Source: Microbacterium sp. zg-Y818
GTDB taxonomy: Bacteria > Actinomycetota > Actinomycetes > Actinomycetales > Microbacteriaceae
Length of the DNA stretch: 64,000 nt
Direction: 5' to 3'
Assembly (NCBI RefSeq): GCF_030246905.1
Contig: NZ_CP126741.1
Coordinates: 2,914,001-2,978,000, forward strand
Below the pieces are notes generated by a model. That model ran no database searches. It saw only the letters and a program-made list of their open reading frames with translations, and was not told the origin of the DNA. Each line of letters opens with the position of its first letter. The first letter of the stretch is position 1. Shown one piece after another: positions 54,351 through 63,081 of the stretch. Position numbers and translations under genes: made by a program.

Positions 54351-55490
54351 CTACCGCCGCAGGGTCTCCCGGGCGACGGTGAAGTCCGCCAGCGCCACCG
54401 GATCGATCTCGATCCCGATGCCCGGGCCCGTCGGCACCCGCACGTGGCCGTCCTCGAGCACGATGGGGTCGGTCACGATGTCGCGCGGGTAGAACCGGTC
54501 CGACGCCGAGACATCGCCGGGCAGCGTGAAGCCCGGCAGGGCGGCGAGCGCCGCGTTCGCGGCCCGGCCGATGCCGGTTTCGAGCATGCCGCCGCACCAC
54601 ACCGGGATGTCGGCGCCCCGGCAGAGGTCGTGGATGGCGACGGCCTCGAGGTAACCGCCGACCCTGCCGGCCTTGATGTTGATGACGGAGGCCGCGCCCA
54701 GCCCCCGCGCGTCCTGCGCGGCCTTGAGCGAGACGATCGATTCGTCCAGACACAGGGGCGTGCGCAGTCGCTCGGCGAGCACGGCGTGGTCGACGAGGTC
54801 GTCTTCCTGCAGGGGCTGCTCGATCAGCAGCAGGTCGAAGCGGTCGAGCTCGACGAGCGTGTCGACGTCGGCCAGCGTGTACGCCGAGTTGGCGTCGACC
54901 TGCAGCGGGATCGTGCCGAAAGCGTCACGCACCGCCGCGGTGTCGGCGATGTCGCGACCGGGCTTGATCTTGATCTTGATGCGCAGGTAGCCGGCGTCGA
55001 GGTACTCCGCGACGGCGTCGACGAGGGCAGCTGGGTCGTGCTGGATCCCCACCGACACCCCGCTGGGCACCCGGTCGCGCACCGCGCCGAGGTACTCGGC
55101 CAGCGCCCGGCCCTGTGCGCGCAGACTCGCGTCGAGCACCGCCAGCTCCAGCCCTGCCTTCGCCATGCGGTGCCCCCTGAAGGGCTCGAGGATGCCGGCG
55201 ATCTGCTCCGGCGCGATGACGTGGCTGTCCAGCAGCGCCGGCGCGAGCCACCGCAGCGTCACGTCCCACGCCCCCTGCGTGTACTCGCTCGAGTACAGCG
55301 GAGCCGCCTGCGTGACGATCTCGCCCCAGCCGTCGCCGTCGGCCGTCAGCGCCCGCACGACGATCACCTCCCGCTCGGACTCGGTGCCGAACGAGGTGGT
55401 GAACGGCGAGACGAGCGGCATCCGCAGCACGCGCAGCTCGATGCCTTCGAGGGCGACGGATGCCGCGGGCGTGGCGATGGGCATGCGCAC
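54351..55490 (-). CDS. o-succinylbenzoate synthase / N-acylamino acid racemase
   Basis: 379 residues, enolase superfamily. Acid-base lysines are in LRIKIKIKPGRD and SVINIKAGRVGG, and metal ligands in QVDANSAY, LLIEQPLQ and CLDESI. The length and HRMAKAGLELAVLDASL fit the NSAR/OSBS group rather than the shorter E. coli-type MenC. No other men gene is near. The GNAT gene beside it favours N-succinylamino acid racemase. Confidence 0.85.
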   Translation of the reverse strand: MRMPIATPAASVALEGIELRVLRMPLVSPFTTSFGTESEREVIVVRALTADGDGWGEIVTQAAPLYSSEYTQGAWDVTLRWLAPALLDSHVIAPEQIAGILEPFRGHRMAKAGLELAVLDASLRAQGRALAEYLGAVRDRVPSGVSVGIQHDPAALVDAVAEYLDAGYLRIKIKIKPGRDIADTAAVRDAFGTIPLQVDANSAYTLADVDTLVELDRFDLLLIEQPLQEDDLVDHAVLAERLRTPLCLDESIVSLKAAQDARGLGAASVINIKAGRVGGYLEAVAIHDLCRGADIPVWCGGMLETGIGRAANAALAALPGFTLPGDVSASDRFYPRDIVTDPIVLEDGHVRVPTGPGIGIEIDPVALADFTVARETLRR

Positions 55491-55549
55491 AGGCTAGCCG
55501 CGTCGGCTCAGCCGGTGAAGCCGCGCACCCGTCCGGCCGAGCCGCGTCG

Positions 55550-56275
55550 TCAGGCCCGCACGAACAGGTACCCGCGGTCGGGGTCGAACCCGCCGACGAC
55601 GAGCCCGGATGCCGCCTGCTCGGCGAACTGCTCGCGCACGCGGCGCCGCCAGACCGCCGCCTCCGCGGGGGCTTCCCGGCGCAGGCCCTCGATGTCGCGG
55701 GGCACCGCGACGGTCGCCACCACGTCGCCCGGGTCGGGTGCGGCGGCGGGAGCGGCGAGCGCCCACGACGCCATCAGCCGGTCGGTCTCGTCGCCCCGGT
55801 TCAGGCCGTCGTCCATGGGGCCGTACTGGTCGATGAGGTACTCCGTGACCCGCGCGCCGAGCACGACGAGGTTGAAGTAGGCGTTGCGGGCCACCAGCGG
55901 GTCGAAGGTCCAGGTGATGTGGCCGACGTCGTGCGCGAAGGCCCACGTGCGCTGGTGCGCCTTGAGCAGCCGCCCGAACCCCCGGCCCTGGTACTCGGGG
56001 AGCACCCCGGTGACGTGCGAGTGCATCGAGCGCTCGGCGGGGGCGGCGAAGAACGCCACCGACGCGCCGATGATGCGATCGCCGTCATAGAGGCCCACGG
56101 CGTAGTTGCCCGAGTGCGCGAGGGCGCGCAGCAGATTCGGCGGCATGGCGTCGTCATCGCCGCCCCAGACGTCCGAGAGCACGCGGGCGGCATCGAACAC
56201 CTGGGCCACGGTCTCGAGCGCGCGGATCTCGATGCCGGCGGGCACGGTGAGCTGATCGAGGTCGGCCATGCCCAC
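55550..56275 (-). CDS. GNAT N-acyltransferase, NSAR-associated
   Basis: 241 residues (ATG at 56269 is an alternative). The acyl-CoA site is GVLPEYQGRGFGRLLKAHQRTWA, and WTFDPLVARNAYFNLVVLGARV is the signature of the GNAT group paired with NSAR enzymes. It precedes the racemase gene on the same strand, 59 bases away. A succinyl-CoA:amino acid N-succinyltransferase role is inferred from known NSAR operons. Confidence 0.85.
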   Translation of the reverse strand: MGMADLDQLTVPAGIEIRALETVAQVFDAARVLSDVWGGDDDAMPPNLLRALAHSGNYAVGLYDGDRIIGASVAFFAAPAERSMHSHVTGVLPEYQGRGFGRLLKAHQRTWAFAHDVGHITWTFDPLVARNAYFNLVVLGARVTEYLIDQYGPMDDGLNRGDETDRLMASWALAAPAAAPDPGDVVATVAVPRDIEGLRREAPAEAAVWRRRVREQFAEQAASGLVVGGFDPDRGYLFVRA

Positions 56276-56325
56276 ACCCTACGACTCCACGCCGGTACGT
56301 CCGGAACCGGCGATACCCTGGACCG

Positions 56326-57759
56326 ATGGGCCGGGACGAGGACGTACGCAGACGCCTCACCCGCATGCCCCGCCAGGGCGCCATCGTTGCCGTGCTGGCC
56401 CTGGCCGGCCTGGCATCGTCGTTCATGTTCACCCTCGTGGTGCCGATCCAGGCGAAGCTGCCGGAGCTGCTCAACGCCAGCCGCGAGGACACCGCGTGGG
56501 TGGTGACCGCGACGCTGCTGGCGGCAGCGGTGGTCACGCCGATCGCGGGGCGCCTGGGCGACATGTACGGGAAGCGCCGCATCGTGCTGGTGCTGCTGGG
56601 CGTGCTGGTGCTCGGCTCGGTCGTCGCCGCGCTGTCGGGCGAGATCATCGGGGTGATCATCGGCAGGGCCCTGCAGGGCGCTGTCACCGGCGTCGTGCCG
56701 CTGGCGATCTCGATCCTGCGTGACGTGCTGCACGAAGACCGGGTGGATGCCGCGATCGCCCTCATCAGCGCGACGATGGGCGTGGGCGGTGCTCTCGGCA
56801 TGCCGCTGAGCGCTCTGGTGACGCAGTACAGCGACTGGCACGCCCTGTTCTGGCTGGCCGCCGGCATGGGGGTCGTGGTCTTCGTGCTGGTGGTGTGGAT
56901 CGTGCCGGTGAGCGTGCTGCGCACGGCGGGCCGTTTCGACTACGTCGGCGCCGCGGGACTCGCGGTCGGCCTCACCGGCGTGCTGCTGGCGGTCTCGCGC
57001 GGCAACGAGTGGGGCTGGACGTCGCCGGCCGTCCTCGCGTGCGGGCTGGGCGGGCTCGCGGTGCTGCTGGTCTGGGGCTGGTACGAACTGCGCATCGCCG
57101 AGCCGCTGCTGGACCTGCGGGTGGCTGCCCGCCGTCCGGTGCTGCTCACCAACATCGCCTCTCTCGCGATGGGGTTCTCGCTCTTCGCCTCGAACGTGGC
57201 CTACCCGCAGCTGCTGGAGCTGCCGGCCCCTGCGGGTTTCGGACTGTCGCTGCTCGCCGCCAGCCTCGTCATCGCGCCGGCGGGCCTGGTGATGATGGTG
57301 CTGTCGCCCTACTCGGGGCGGGTGGCGCGCACCGTCGGCCCTCGGCTGCTGCTGATCCTCGGGGCGATCGCCCTCATCGTCGCGTACGGGTTCACGCTGC
57401 TGTTCTCCTCCGAGGTGTGGCACATCCTGGTGGCCAATCTGCTGGTGGGCGTCGGGATCGGCTTCGGCTACGCCAGCATGCCGATGCTCATCATGCGCAG
57501 CGTGCCGCAGAGCGAGACGGGCGCCTCCAACGGCCTGAACGCACTGTTCCGCTCGCTCGGCACCAGCACGGCTGCTGCCGTGATCGCCGCGGTGCTGGCG
57601 AGCCTGTCGGTCACGCAGGGCGGCGTGCAGGTGCCGACGGCGGCGGCGTTCGACGTGGCGTTCTTGCTGGGCGGCGCCGCCGCGGTGGTGGCCCTGGTGC
57701 TCGCTCTGTTCATCCCGCAGCGCCCTGCACGCGAACCCCATCCCTCTCTGCCGCAGTGA
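56326..57759 (+). CDS. MFS transporter, DHA2 type
   Basis: 477 residues and about 14 hydrophobic segments. Motif A is GRLGDMYGKRRIVL and motif C-like GVGGALGMPL follows. Typical of drug/H+ antiporters. Divergent from the GNAT gene. Substrate unknown. Confidence 0.9.
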   Translation: MGRDEDVRRRLTRMPRQGAIVAVLALAGLASSFMFTLVVPIQAKLPELLNASREDTAWVVTATLLAAAVVTPIAGRLGDMYGKRRIVLVLLGVLVLGSVVAALSGEIIGVIIGRALQGAVTGVVPLAISILRDVLHEDRVDAAIALISATMGVGGALGMPLSALVTQYSDWHALFWLAAGMGVVVFVLVVWIVPVSVLRTAGRFDYVGAAGLAVGLTGVLLAVSRGNEWGWTSPAVLACGLGGLAVLLVWGWYELRIAEPLLDLRVAARRPVLLTNIASLAMGFSLFASNVAYPQLLELPAPAGFGLSLLAASLVIAPAGLVMMVLSPYSGRVARTVGPRLLLILGAIALIVAYGFTLLFSSEVWHILVANLLVGVGIGFGYASMPMLIMRSVPQSETGASNGLNALFRSLGTSTAAAVIAAVLASLSVTQGGVQVPTAAAFDVAFLLGGAAAVVALVLALFIPQRPAREPHPSLPQ

Positions 57760-57775
57760 GGTCTACCCTGGGCCA

Positions 57776-59290
57776 ATGAGCGCGAACGAGCCGGCCCAGG
57801 TCCCCGTCGGGCCTCCCACGGGCCCCATCGAGACCGCCGCGGAAGACGCCGGCGACCGCGACACCCGCTTTTTCGGGCAGCCCCGGGCGCTGGCGCACAT
57901 CTTCGGCGTGGAGATGTGGGAGCGGTTCAGCTTCTACGGCATGCAGGGCATCCTGCTCATCTACCTGTACTACTCCGCCACCGACGGCGGGCTGGGGCTC
58001 GACCGCGCCGTGGCTGCCGGCATCGTGGGCGCATACGGCGGCTCGGTCTACCTCTCGACCATCCTCGGGGCGTGGATCGCCGACCGCATCCTCGGCTCCG
58101 AGCGGGTGCTCTTCTACAGTGCGATCGTCATCGTCGCCGGTCACGTCGCCCTCGCCCTCATCCCCGGATTCCTCGGGGTCGGCGTCGGACTCATCCTCAT
58201 CGCGCTGGGATCGGGCGGCCTCAAGGCCAACGCCACGAGCGTGGTGGGAACGCTGTACCGGCGGGACGACCCCCGACGGGATGCCGGGTTCTCGCTGTTC
58301 TACCTCGGCATCAACCTCGGCGCGCTGGCCGGCCCGCTGCTGACGGGTCTGCTGCAGGCCTCGCTGGGGTTCCATTGGGGCTTCGGGCTGGCTGCCGTCG
58401 GAATGGCGCTGGGGCTGCTGCAGTACTCTTTCGGGCGCCGGTCGCTCCCCGAGGCGGCACGCCACGTCGCCAACCCGCTCCCCCGCAACCGCTACGCGCT
58501 GGTCGGCGGCATCGCCGCGGCGGCGGTGGTGCTCATCGTCGTGCTGGTGCTCGTCGGGGTGATCCGCCCCGAGAACCTGTCTCTCATCGTCATCATCACC
58601 ACGGTCGGCGCCACGATCGCCTACTTCGTCGTGATCCTCTCGAGCCGCAGCATCGACGCCGTCGAGCGCAGCCGGGTGTTCGCGTTCGTGCCGCTGTTCA
58701 TCACGTCGGTGGCGTTCTGGTCGCTGTACCAGCAGCAGTTCACCGTCGTGACGATCTACGCCGACGTGAAGCTCAACCGCGACCTCTTCGGCTGGGAGAT
58801 GCCGGTGCCGTGGGTGCAGTCGATCAACCCGATCTTCATCATCGTGCTCTCGGGTGTCTTCGCGTGGCTGTGGACGAAGCTCGGCACGCGGCAGCCCTCG
58901 ACCCCGGTGAAGTTCGGTCTGGGCGTCATCATCATGGGCGCGGCGTTCCTGCTGTTCCTCCCGTTCGCCGGGGGCGGCGCCGGCTCCACACCGCTGTTGG
59001 CGATGATCGGCATCCTGCTGGTGTTCACCGTCGCCGAGCTGCTGCTGTCGCCGGTGGGTCTGTCGGTGACGACCAAGCTCGCCCCGGCGCGCTTCCACAC
59101 CCAGATGGTCGCCCTGTTCTTCCTGTCGGTGGCGCTGGGCACGGCCATCTCGGGGCTGCTGGCGGAGTACTACGATCCCGACAACGAGGTGCCGTATTTC
59201 TCGGTCCTCGGGTTCATCGCGATCGGTGTCGGCGTGCTGCTGCTGATCTTCGTGAAGCCGGTGCTGGCGCTCATGAAGGGCGTGCGCTGA
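57776..59290 (+). CDS. POT/PTR family oligopeptide:H+ symporter
   Basis: 504 residues, about 14 membrane segments. The family signature EMWERFSFYGMQGILLIYL at about 39-57 carries the ExxER proton motif, and FSLFYLGINLGALAGPLLTG is the PTR2 signature. It imports di- or tripeptides. Starts 16 bases after the MFS stop. Confidence 0.95.
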   Translation: MSANEPAQVPVGPPTGPIETAAEDAGDRDTRFFGQPRALAHIFGVEMWERFSFYGMQGILLIYLYYSATDGGLGLDRAVAAGIVGAYGGSVYLSTILGAWIADRILGSERVLFYSAIVIVAGHVALALIPGFLGVGVGLILIALGSGGLKANATSVVGTLYRRDDPRRDAGFSLFYLGINLGALAGPLLTGLLQASLGFHWGFGLAAVGMALGLLQYSFGRRSLPEAARHVANPLPRNRYALVGGIAAAAVVLIVVLVLVGVIRPENLSLIVIITTVGATIAYFVVILSSRSIDAVERSRVFAFVPLFITSVAFWSLYQQQFTVVTIYADVKLNRDLFGWEMPVPWVQSINPIFIIVLSGVFAWLWTKLGTRQPSTPVKFGLGVIIMGAAFLLFLPFAGGGAGSTPLLAMIGILLVFTVAELLLSPVGLSVTTKLAPARFHTQMVALFFLSVALGTAISGLLAEYYDPDNEVPYFSVLGFIAIGVGVLLLIFVKPVLALMKGVR

Positions 59291-59299
59291 GCGCAGGCG

Positions 59300-60469
59300 T
59301 CAGCGTTCGAGCACCACGGCGAGCCCCTGGCCGACGCCGATGCAGATCGCGGCGACCGCCACGCCCCCGCCGCGCCGCTTCAGCTCGTGCGCGGCGTGAC
59401 CGATGATGCGACCGCCCGAGGCGCCGAGCGGATGACCGATCGCGAGGGCCCCGCCGTGGATGTTGAGCTTTGCGGGGTCGAGGTCGGGCCAGCCGGCCAG
59501 GCACGCGAGCGACTGCGACGCGAAGGCCTCGTTGAGCTCGACGACATCGACGTCCGCCCAGGTCTTGCCGGCCTTCGCGAGCGCCTTGTTCGCCGCCTCG
59601 ATGGGGGCGATGGGGAAGTCATCGGGATCGACGCCGTGCGCGGCCCGCGCGGCGATGCGCGCGAGCGGCTCGCCCTGCACCGCACCCTCGGCGGCGAGCA
59701 GCACCGCTGAGGCGCCGTCGTTGATCGACGACGAGTTGCCCGCCGTCACGGTGCCATCGGCGGCGAACAGGGGGGTGAGCCCCGCGAGCTTGTCCACGGA
59801 GGTGTCCGAGCGGATCCCCTCATCGCGCGCGAGTTCTGCTCCGGCCACCTGCACGATCTCCGGATCGTAGACACCCGCCTCCCAGGCCTGGGCGGCCAGA
59901 TGATGCGACCGCGCGGCGAAGGCATCCTGCGCGTCGCGGGAGATCCCCCATTCGCGGGCGATCTTCTCCGCCGATTCGCCGTTGCTGATCGTCCACGGCG
60001 TCGGCAGCGCCCGGTTGACCATGCGCCACCCGATCGAGGTGTTCCACATCGTCTGGTTGCCCACCGCCGGCCACGGCTTGGGGGATTTCTCCACGACGAA
60101 CGGGGCGCGGCTCATCGACTCGACGCCGCCGGCGAGCACGACGTCGGCGTCTCCCGTCTCGATCGCCCGCGCGCCCTGGATGACCGCTTCGACCGACGAC
60201 GCGCACAGCCGGTTGACGGTCACCCCGGTGACAGACGTGGGAAAGCCCGCCAGCAGCGCCGCGAACCGCGCGACGTTGCGGTTGTCCTCGCCCGCCTGGT
60301 TCGCGTCGCCGAAGATGACGTCCGCGATGCGGGCGGGGTCCAGCCCGGTGCGCTGCACGGTCGCTCGCATGACGACCGCGGCCAGGTCGTCGGGCCGTAC
60401 CCCGGCCAGCGCGCCCCCGGCGCGGCCGAAGGGCGTGCGCACGGCGTCGTAGATGAATGCAGCGCTCAT
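59300..60469 (-). CDS. pcaF: beta-ketoadipyl-CoA thiolase (acetyl-CoA acyltransferase)
   Basis: 389 residues from the ATG at 60469. The nucleophile Cys is in VNRLCASSVEAV, ELNEAFASQ and GHPLGASGGRI form the active site, and the second Cys is in AICIGVGQG. The operon with pcaI/J, C, D and B makes this the last step: beta-ketoadipyl-CoA to succinyl-CoA and acetyl-CoA. It overlaps pcaJ by 4 bases. Confidence 0.94.
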   Translation of the reverse strand: MSAAFIYDAVRTPFGRAGGALAGVRPDDLAAVVMRATVQRTGLDPARIADVIFGDANQAGEDNRNVARFAALLAGFPTSVTGVTVNRLCASSVEAVIQGARAIETGDADVVLAGGVESMSRAPFVVEKSPKPWPAVGNQTMWNTSIGWRMVNRALPTPWTISNGESAEKIAREWGISRDAQDAFAARSHHLAAQAWEAGVYDPEIVQVAGAELARDEGIRSDTSVDKLAGLTPLFAADGTVTAGNSSSINDGASAVLLAAEGAVQGEPLARIAARAAHGVDPDDFPIAPIEAANKALAKAGKTWADVDVVELNEAFASQSLACLAGWPDLDPAKLNIHGGALAIGHPLGASGGRIIGHAAHELKRRGGGVAVAAICIGVGQGLAVVLER

Positions 60470-61122
60470 GAGCGTCCTTCCCCCCGGCCATCGGCCATCG
60501 CCAGCCCGGTGACCGCAGCGAGCCAGGCCACAGTGGTGTCGCCGAACAGCTCCCGCACGGCGAAGCCTGCGTCGGTGACGTCGAAGACGGCGTGATCGGT
60601 GTACACCCGCGTGACGCATGCGACCCCGGTGAGCGGGTACGTGCAGGACGACACGAGCTTGGGCTCGCCCTGCTTGGTAAGCAGATCGGTCATGACGTAG
60701 ACGCTCTTCGCCCCGATCGCGAGGTCCATGGCTCCGCCGACGGCGGGGATCGCGCCCGGTGCGCCGGTGGACCAGTTGGCGAGGTCCCCCGACTGCGACA
60801 CCTGGAACGCCCCCAGCACACAGACGTCGAGGTGACCCCCGCGCATCATCGCGAACGAGTCCGCGTGGTGGAAGTAGGCGGCACCGGCAAGCGCGGTCAC
60901 CGGCTGCTTGCCCGCGTTGATCAGGTCGGGGTCGATGAGGTCGGACTCGGGCGCCCCGCCCATGCCCAGCAGCCCGTTCTCGGTGTGCAGGATGATCTCC
61001 TGGTCGGGCGACAGGTAGTTCGCCACGAGCGTCGGGGCGCCGATCCCGAGGTTGACGTACGCCCCCTCGGGGATGTCGGCGGCGATCCGTGCCGCAAGGG
61101 CGTCCCTCGTGAGACCGGTCAT
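60466..61122 (-). CDS. pcaJ: 3-oxoadipate CoA-transferase subunit B
   Basis: 218 residues. YVNLGIGAPTLVANYL and the catalytic Glu in ILHTENGLLGMG mark the beta subunit of CoA-transferases. With the alpha subunit it moves CoA from succinyl-CoA to beta-ketoadipate. Overlaps on both sides. Confidence 0.94.
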   Translation of the reverse strand: MTGLTRDALAARIAADIPEGAYVNLGIGAPTLVANYLSPDQEIILHTENGLLGMGGAPESDLIDPDLINAGKQPVTALAGAAYFHHADSFAMMRGGHLDVCVLGAFQVSQSGDLANWSTGAPGAIPAVGGAMDLAIGAKSVYVMTDLLTKQGEPKLVSSCTYPLTGVACVTRVYTDHAVFDVTDAGFAVRELFGDTTVAWLAAVTGLAMADGRGEGRS

Positions 61123-61868
61123 CGCCGACCCTCCGCCTCGTCGGCCCGCGGACGGCCCTCGACGTCGACGCCGCCCACGAACGCACCCCCGCGCAGCCAG
61201 GGCCGCCAGCCGACCGCGACGACGCGGTCGACGAAGATGCCGGGGGTGACGACCCGCTCCGGATCGATGTCGCCCAGCGGCACCACCTCATCCACCTGCG
61301 CGATCGTGGTCGTCGCAGCTGTGGCCATGATGGGGCCGAAGTTGCGTGCCGTCTCGCGGTACACGAGGTTCCCCCAGCGGTCGCCCTGCAGCGCGGAGAT
61401 GAGCGCGAAGTCCGCGCGGATCGGATACTCCAGCACGTACTGCCGCCCGTCGATCTCGCGCTGCTCCTTGCCCTCGGCGAGTTGCGTGCCCACGCCTGTC
61501 GGGGTGAAGAACGCGCCGACGCCGGCGCCCGCGGCCCGGATGCGCTCGGCGAGATTGCCCTGGGGCACGAGTTCGAGTTCGATCCGGCCGGCGCGGTGCA
61601 GCTCGTCGAAGACCCAGGAGTCGTGCTGCCGCGGGAACGAGCACACGATGCGGCGCACCCGCCCCGCCGCCAGCAGCGCCGCGAGGCCGGTGTCACCGTT
61701 GCCGGCGTTGTTGTTGACGATCGTGAGGTCTGTGGCGCCCTGCGCGATGAGCGCGTCGATGAGCTCCACCGGCTGACCGGCCCGACCGAAGCCGCCGATC
61801 ATGACCGTCGCGCCGTCCGGGATGCCGGCGACGGCGGCGACGACGTCGGGCACGGTCTTGTCGATCAC
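61119..61868 (-). CDS. pcaI: 3-oxoadipate CoA-transferase subunit A
   Basis: 249 residues. GATVMIGGFGRAGQPVELID and TIVNNNAGNGDTGLAALL are the alpha-subunit signatures; the mid part GAFFTPTGVGTQLAEGKE is also typical. Overlaps pcaC by 4 bases. Acts as a heterodimer with the B subunit. Confidence 0.94.
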   Translation of the reverse strand: MIDKTVPDVVAAVAGIPDGATVMIGGFGRAGQPVELIDALIAQGATDLTIVNNNAGNGDTGLAALLAAGRVRRIVCSFPRQHDSWVFDELHRAGRIELELVPQGNLAERIRAAGAGVGAFFTPTGVGTQLAEGKEQREIDGRQYVLEYPIRADFALISALQGDRWGNLVYRETARNFGPIMATAATTTIAQVDEVVPLGDIDPERVVTPGIFVDRVVAVGWRPWLRGGAFVGGVDVEGRPRADEAEGRR

Positions 61869-62302
61869 TGCTGCCCCTCGTCGCCCGTGGCGCGCCCGTC
61901 CGCGACCTCTTCGCCGAACACCTCCGACGCGATGCGGAATGCGGTGTTGGCGGCGGGGACCCCGGAGTAGACCGCCGACTGCAGGATCACCTCTCGGATC
62001 TCGTCGACGGTGAGCCCGTTGCGCACCGCGGCGCGCAGGTGCATCGCGAGTTCCTCCTGATGGCCGTGCGCGATGAGCGAGGACAGCACGGCGATCGAGC
62101 GGGAGCGGCGGTCGAGGCCCGGCCGCGACCAGACGTCCCCCCAGGCGACGCGGGTGATGAAATCCTGCCAGTCGGCGGTCAGCTCCGTCGTCGCGGCGGT
62201 CGCCCGGTCGACGTGCTCATCCGACAGCACGGCGCGGCGCACCGTCATGCCGTTGTCGTAGCGCTCCTGGTCGCTCAGTCCCTCACCCCGCGGTCTGGTC
62301 AT
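61865..62302 (-). CDS. pcaC: 4-carboxymuconolactone decarboxylase
   Basis: 145 residues from the ATG at 62302. CMD fold: FITRVAWGDVWSRPGLDRRS and EELAMHLRAAVRNGLTVDEI are the signature. Decarboxylates 4-carboxymuconolactone to the beta-ketoadipate enol-lactone. Separate from pcaD here, unlike the fused PcaL of many actinobacteria. Confidence 0.94.
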   Translation of the reverse strand: MTRPRGEGLSDQERYDNGMTVRRAVLSDEHVDRATAATTELTADWQDFITRVAWGDVWSRPGLDRRSRSIAVLSSLIAHGHQEELAMHLRAAVRNGLTVDEIREVILQSAVYSGVPAANTAFRIASEVFGEEVADGRATGDEGQQ

Positions 62303-63081
62303 CGCGTCCCCTTGCTGTCGAAGAACTCCACGAGCACCCGGGCCATGTCTTCCGGCTGCTCGGCGGGCGGCAGATGCGCGGCATCCGCGATGCGCGCGAT
62401 GCGGCCCTGCGGCACCCCGTCGGCGATCTCGCGGGCCTTGGCCTCGGGTGCGACGGCGTCGAATTCGCCCCACACCGCCAGCACCGGCGTCTCGATCCGG
62501 CCGAGCTCGGCGCGCACGTCGTATGCGGCCAGCGCTTCGCAACAGCGGGCGTACGACTCGTCGTCGGTGTCCTGCAGGGCGTGCAGCAGTCGGCCAGACA
62601 GCTCGGGCTCCCGCGCGACCGAGTCGGGGGCGAACCAGCGCTGCGCCGACGCGATGATGATGCTCGACGTGCTCTCGGTGCGCACCTTGGCGGCGCGGGC
62701 GTGCCACCCGTCCGCATCACCGAGCTGAGCACCCGAGGCGATGATGGCCGCCGCGCGCACGGCATCCGCATGCCGAAGCAGCAGCTCCAGCCCGGTCGCA
62801 CCGCCCAGCGAGACTCCGGCGTAGAAGAACGGGGCGGTGGAGACCTCGCGCACGGCCGCGACGACCGCGTCGGCGAGGTCGGCGACGGTGAACGCGGCGG
62901 ATGCCGGTGCCGACCGGCCGTGCCCCGGCAGATCCCACGTGAGCACCCGATGCCCCTCCGCGAGGGCCGGGATGGCCTTCTCCCAGAGGATGCCGGTGGT
63001 CCCCAGCGACGGCCCCAGCACCAGCAGCGGCGCAGCTTCGGGCCCGACGGGGGTGGACAGGGCGACGACAGGGCGGGTCAC
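62299..63081 (-). CDS. pcaD: beta-ketoadipate enol-lactone hydrolase
   Basis: 260 residues, alpha/beta hydrolase. The nucleophile Ser is in FYAGVSLGGATG, the oxyanion area is LVLGPSLGTTGILW, and the late AHLPPAEQPEDMA carries the His. It opens the enol-lactone to beta-ketoadipate. Overlaps both neighbours by 4 bases. Confidence 0.93.
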   Translation of the reverse strand: MTRPVVALSTPVGPEAAPLLVLGPSLGTTGILWEKAIPALAEGHRVLTWDLPGHGRSAPASAAFTVADLADAVVAAVREVSTAPFFYAGVSLGGATGLELLLRHADAVRAAAIIASGAQLGDADGWHARAAKVRTESTSSIIIASAQRWFAPDSVAREPELSGRLLHALQDTDDESYARCCEALAAYDVRAELGRIETPVLAVWGEFDAVAPEAKAREIADGVPQGRIARIADAAHLPPAEQPEDMARVLVEFFDSKGTR

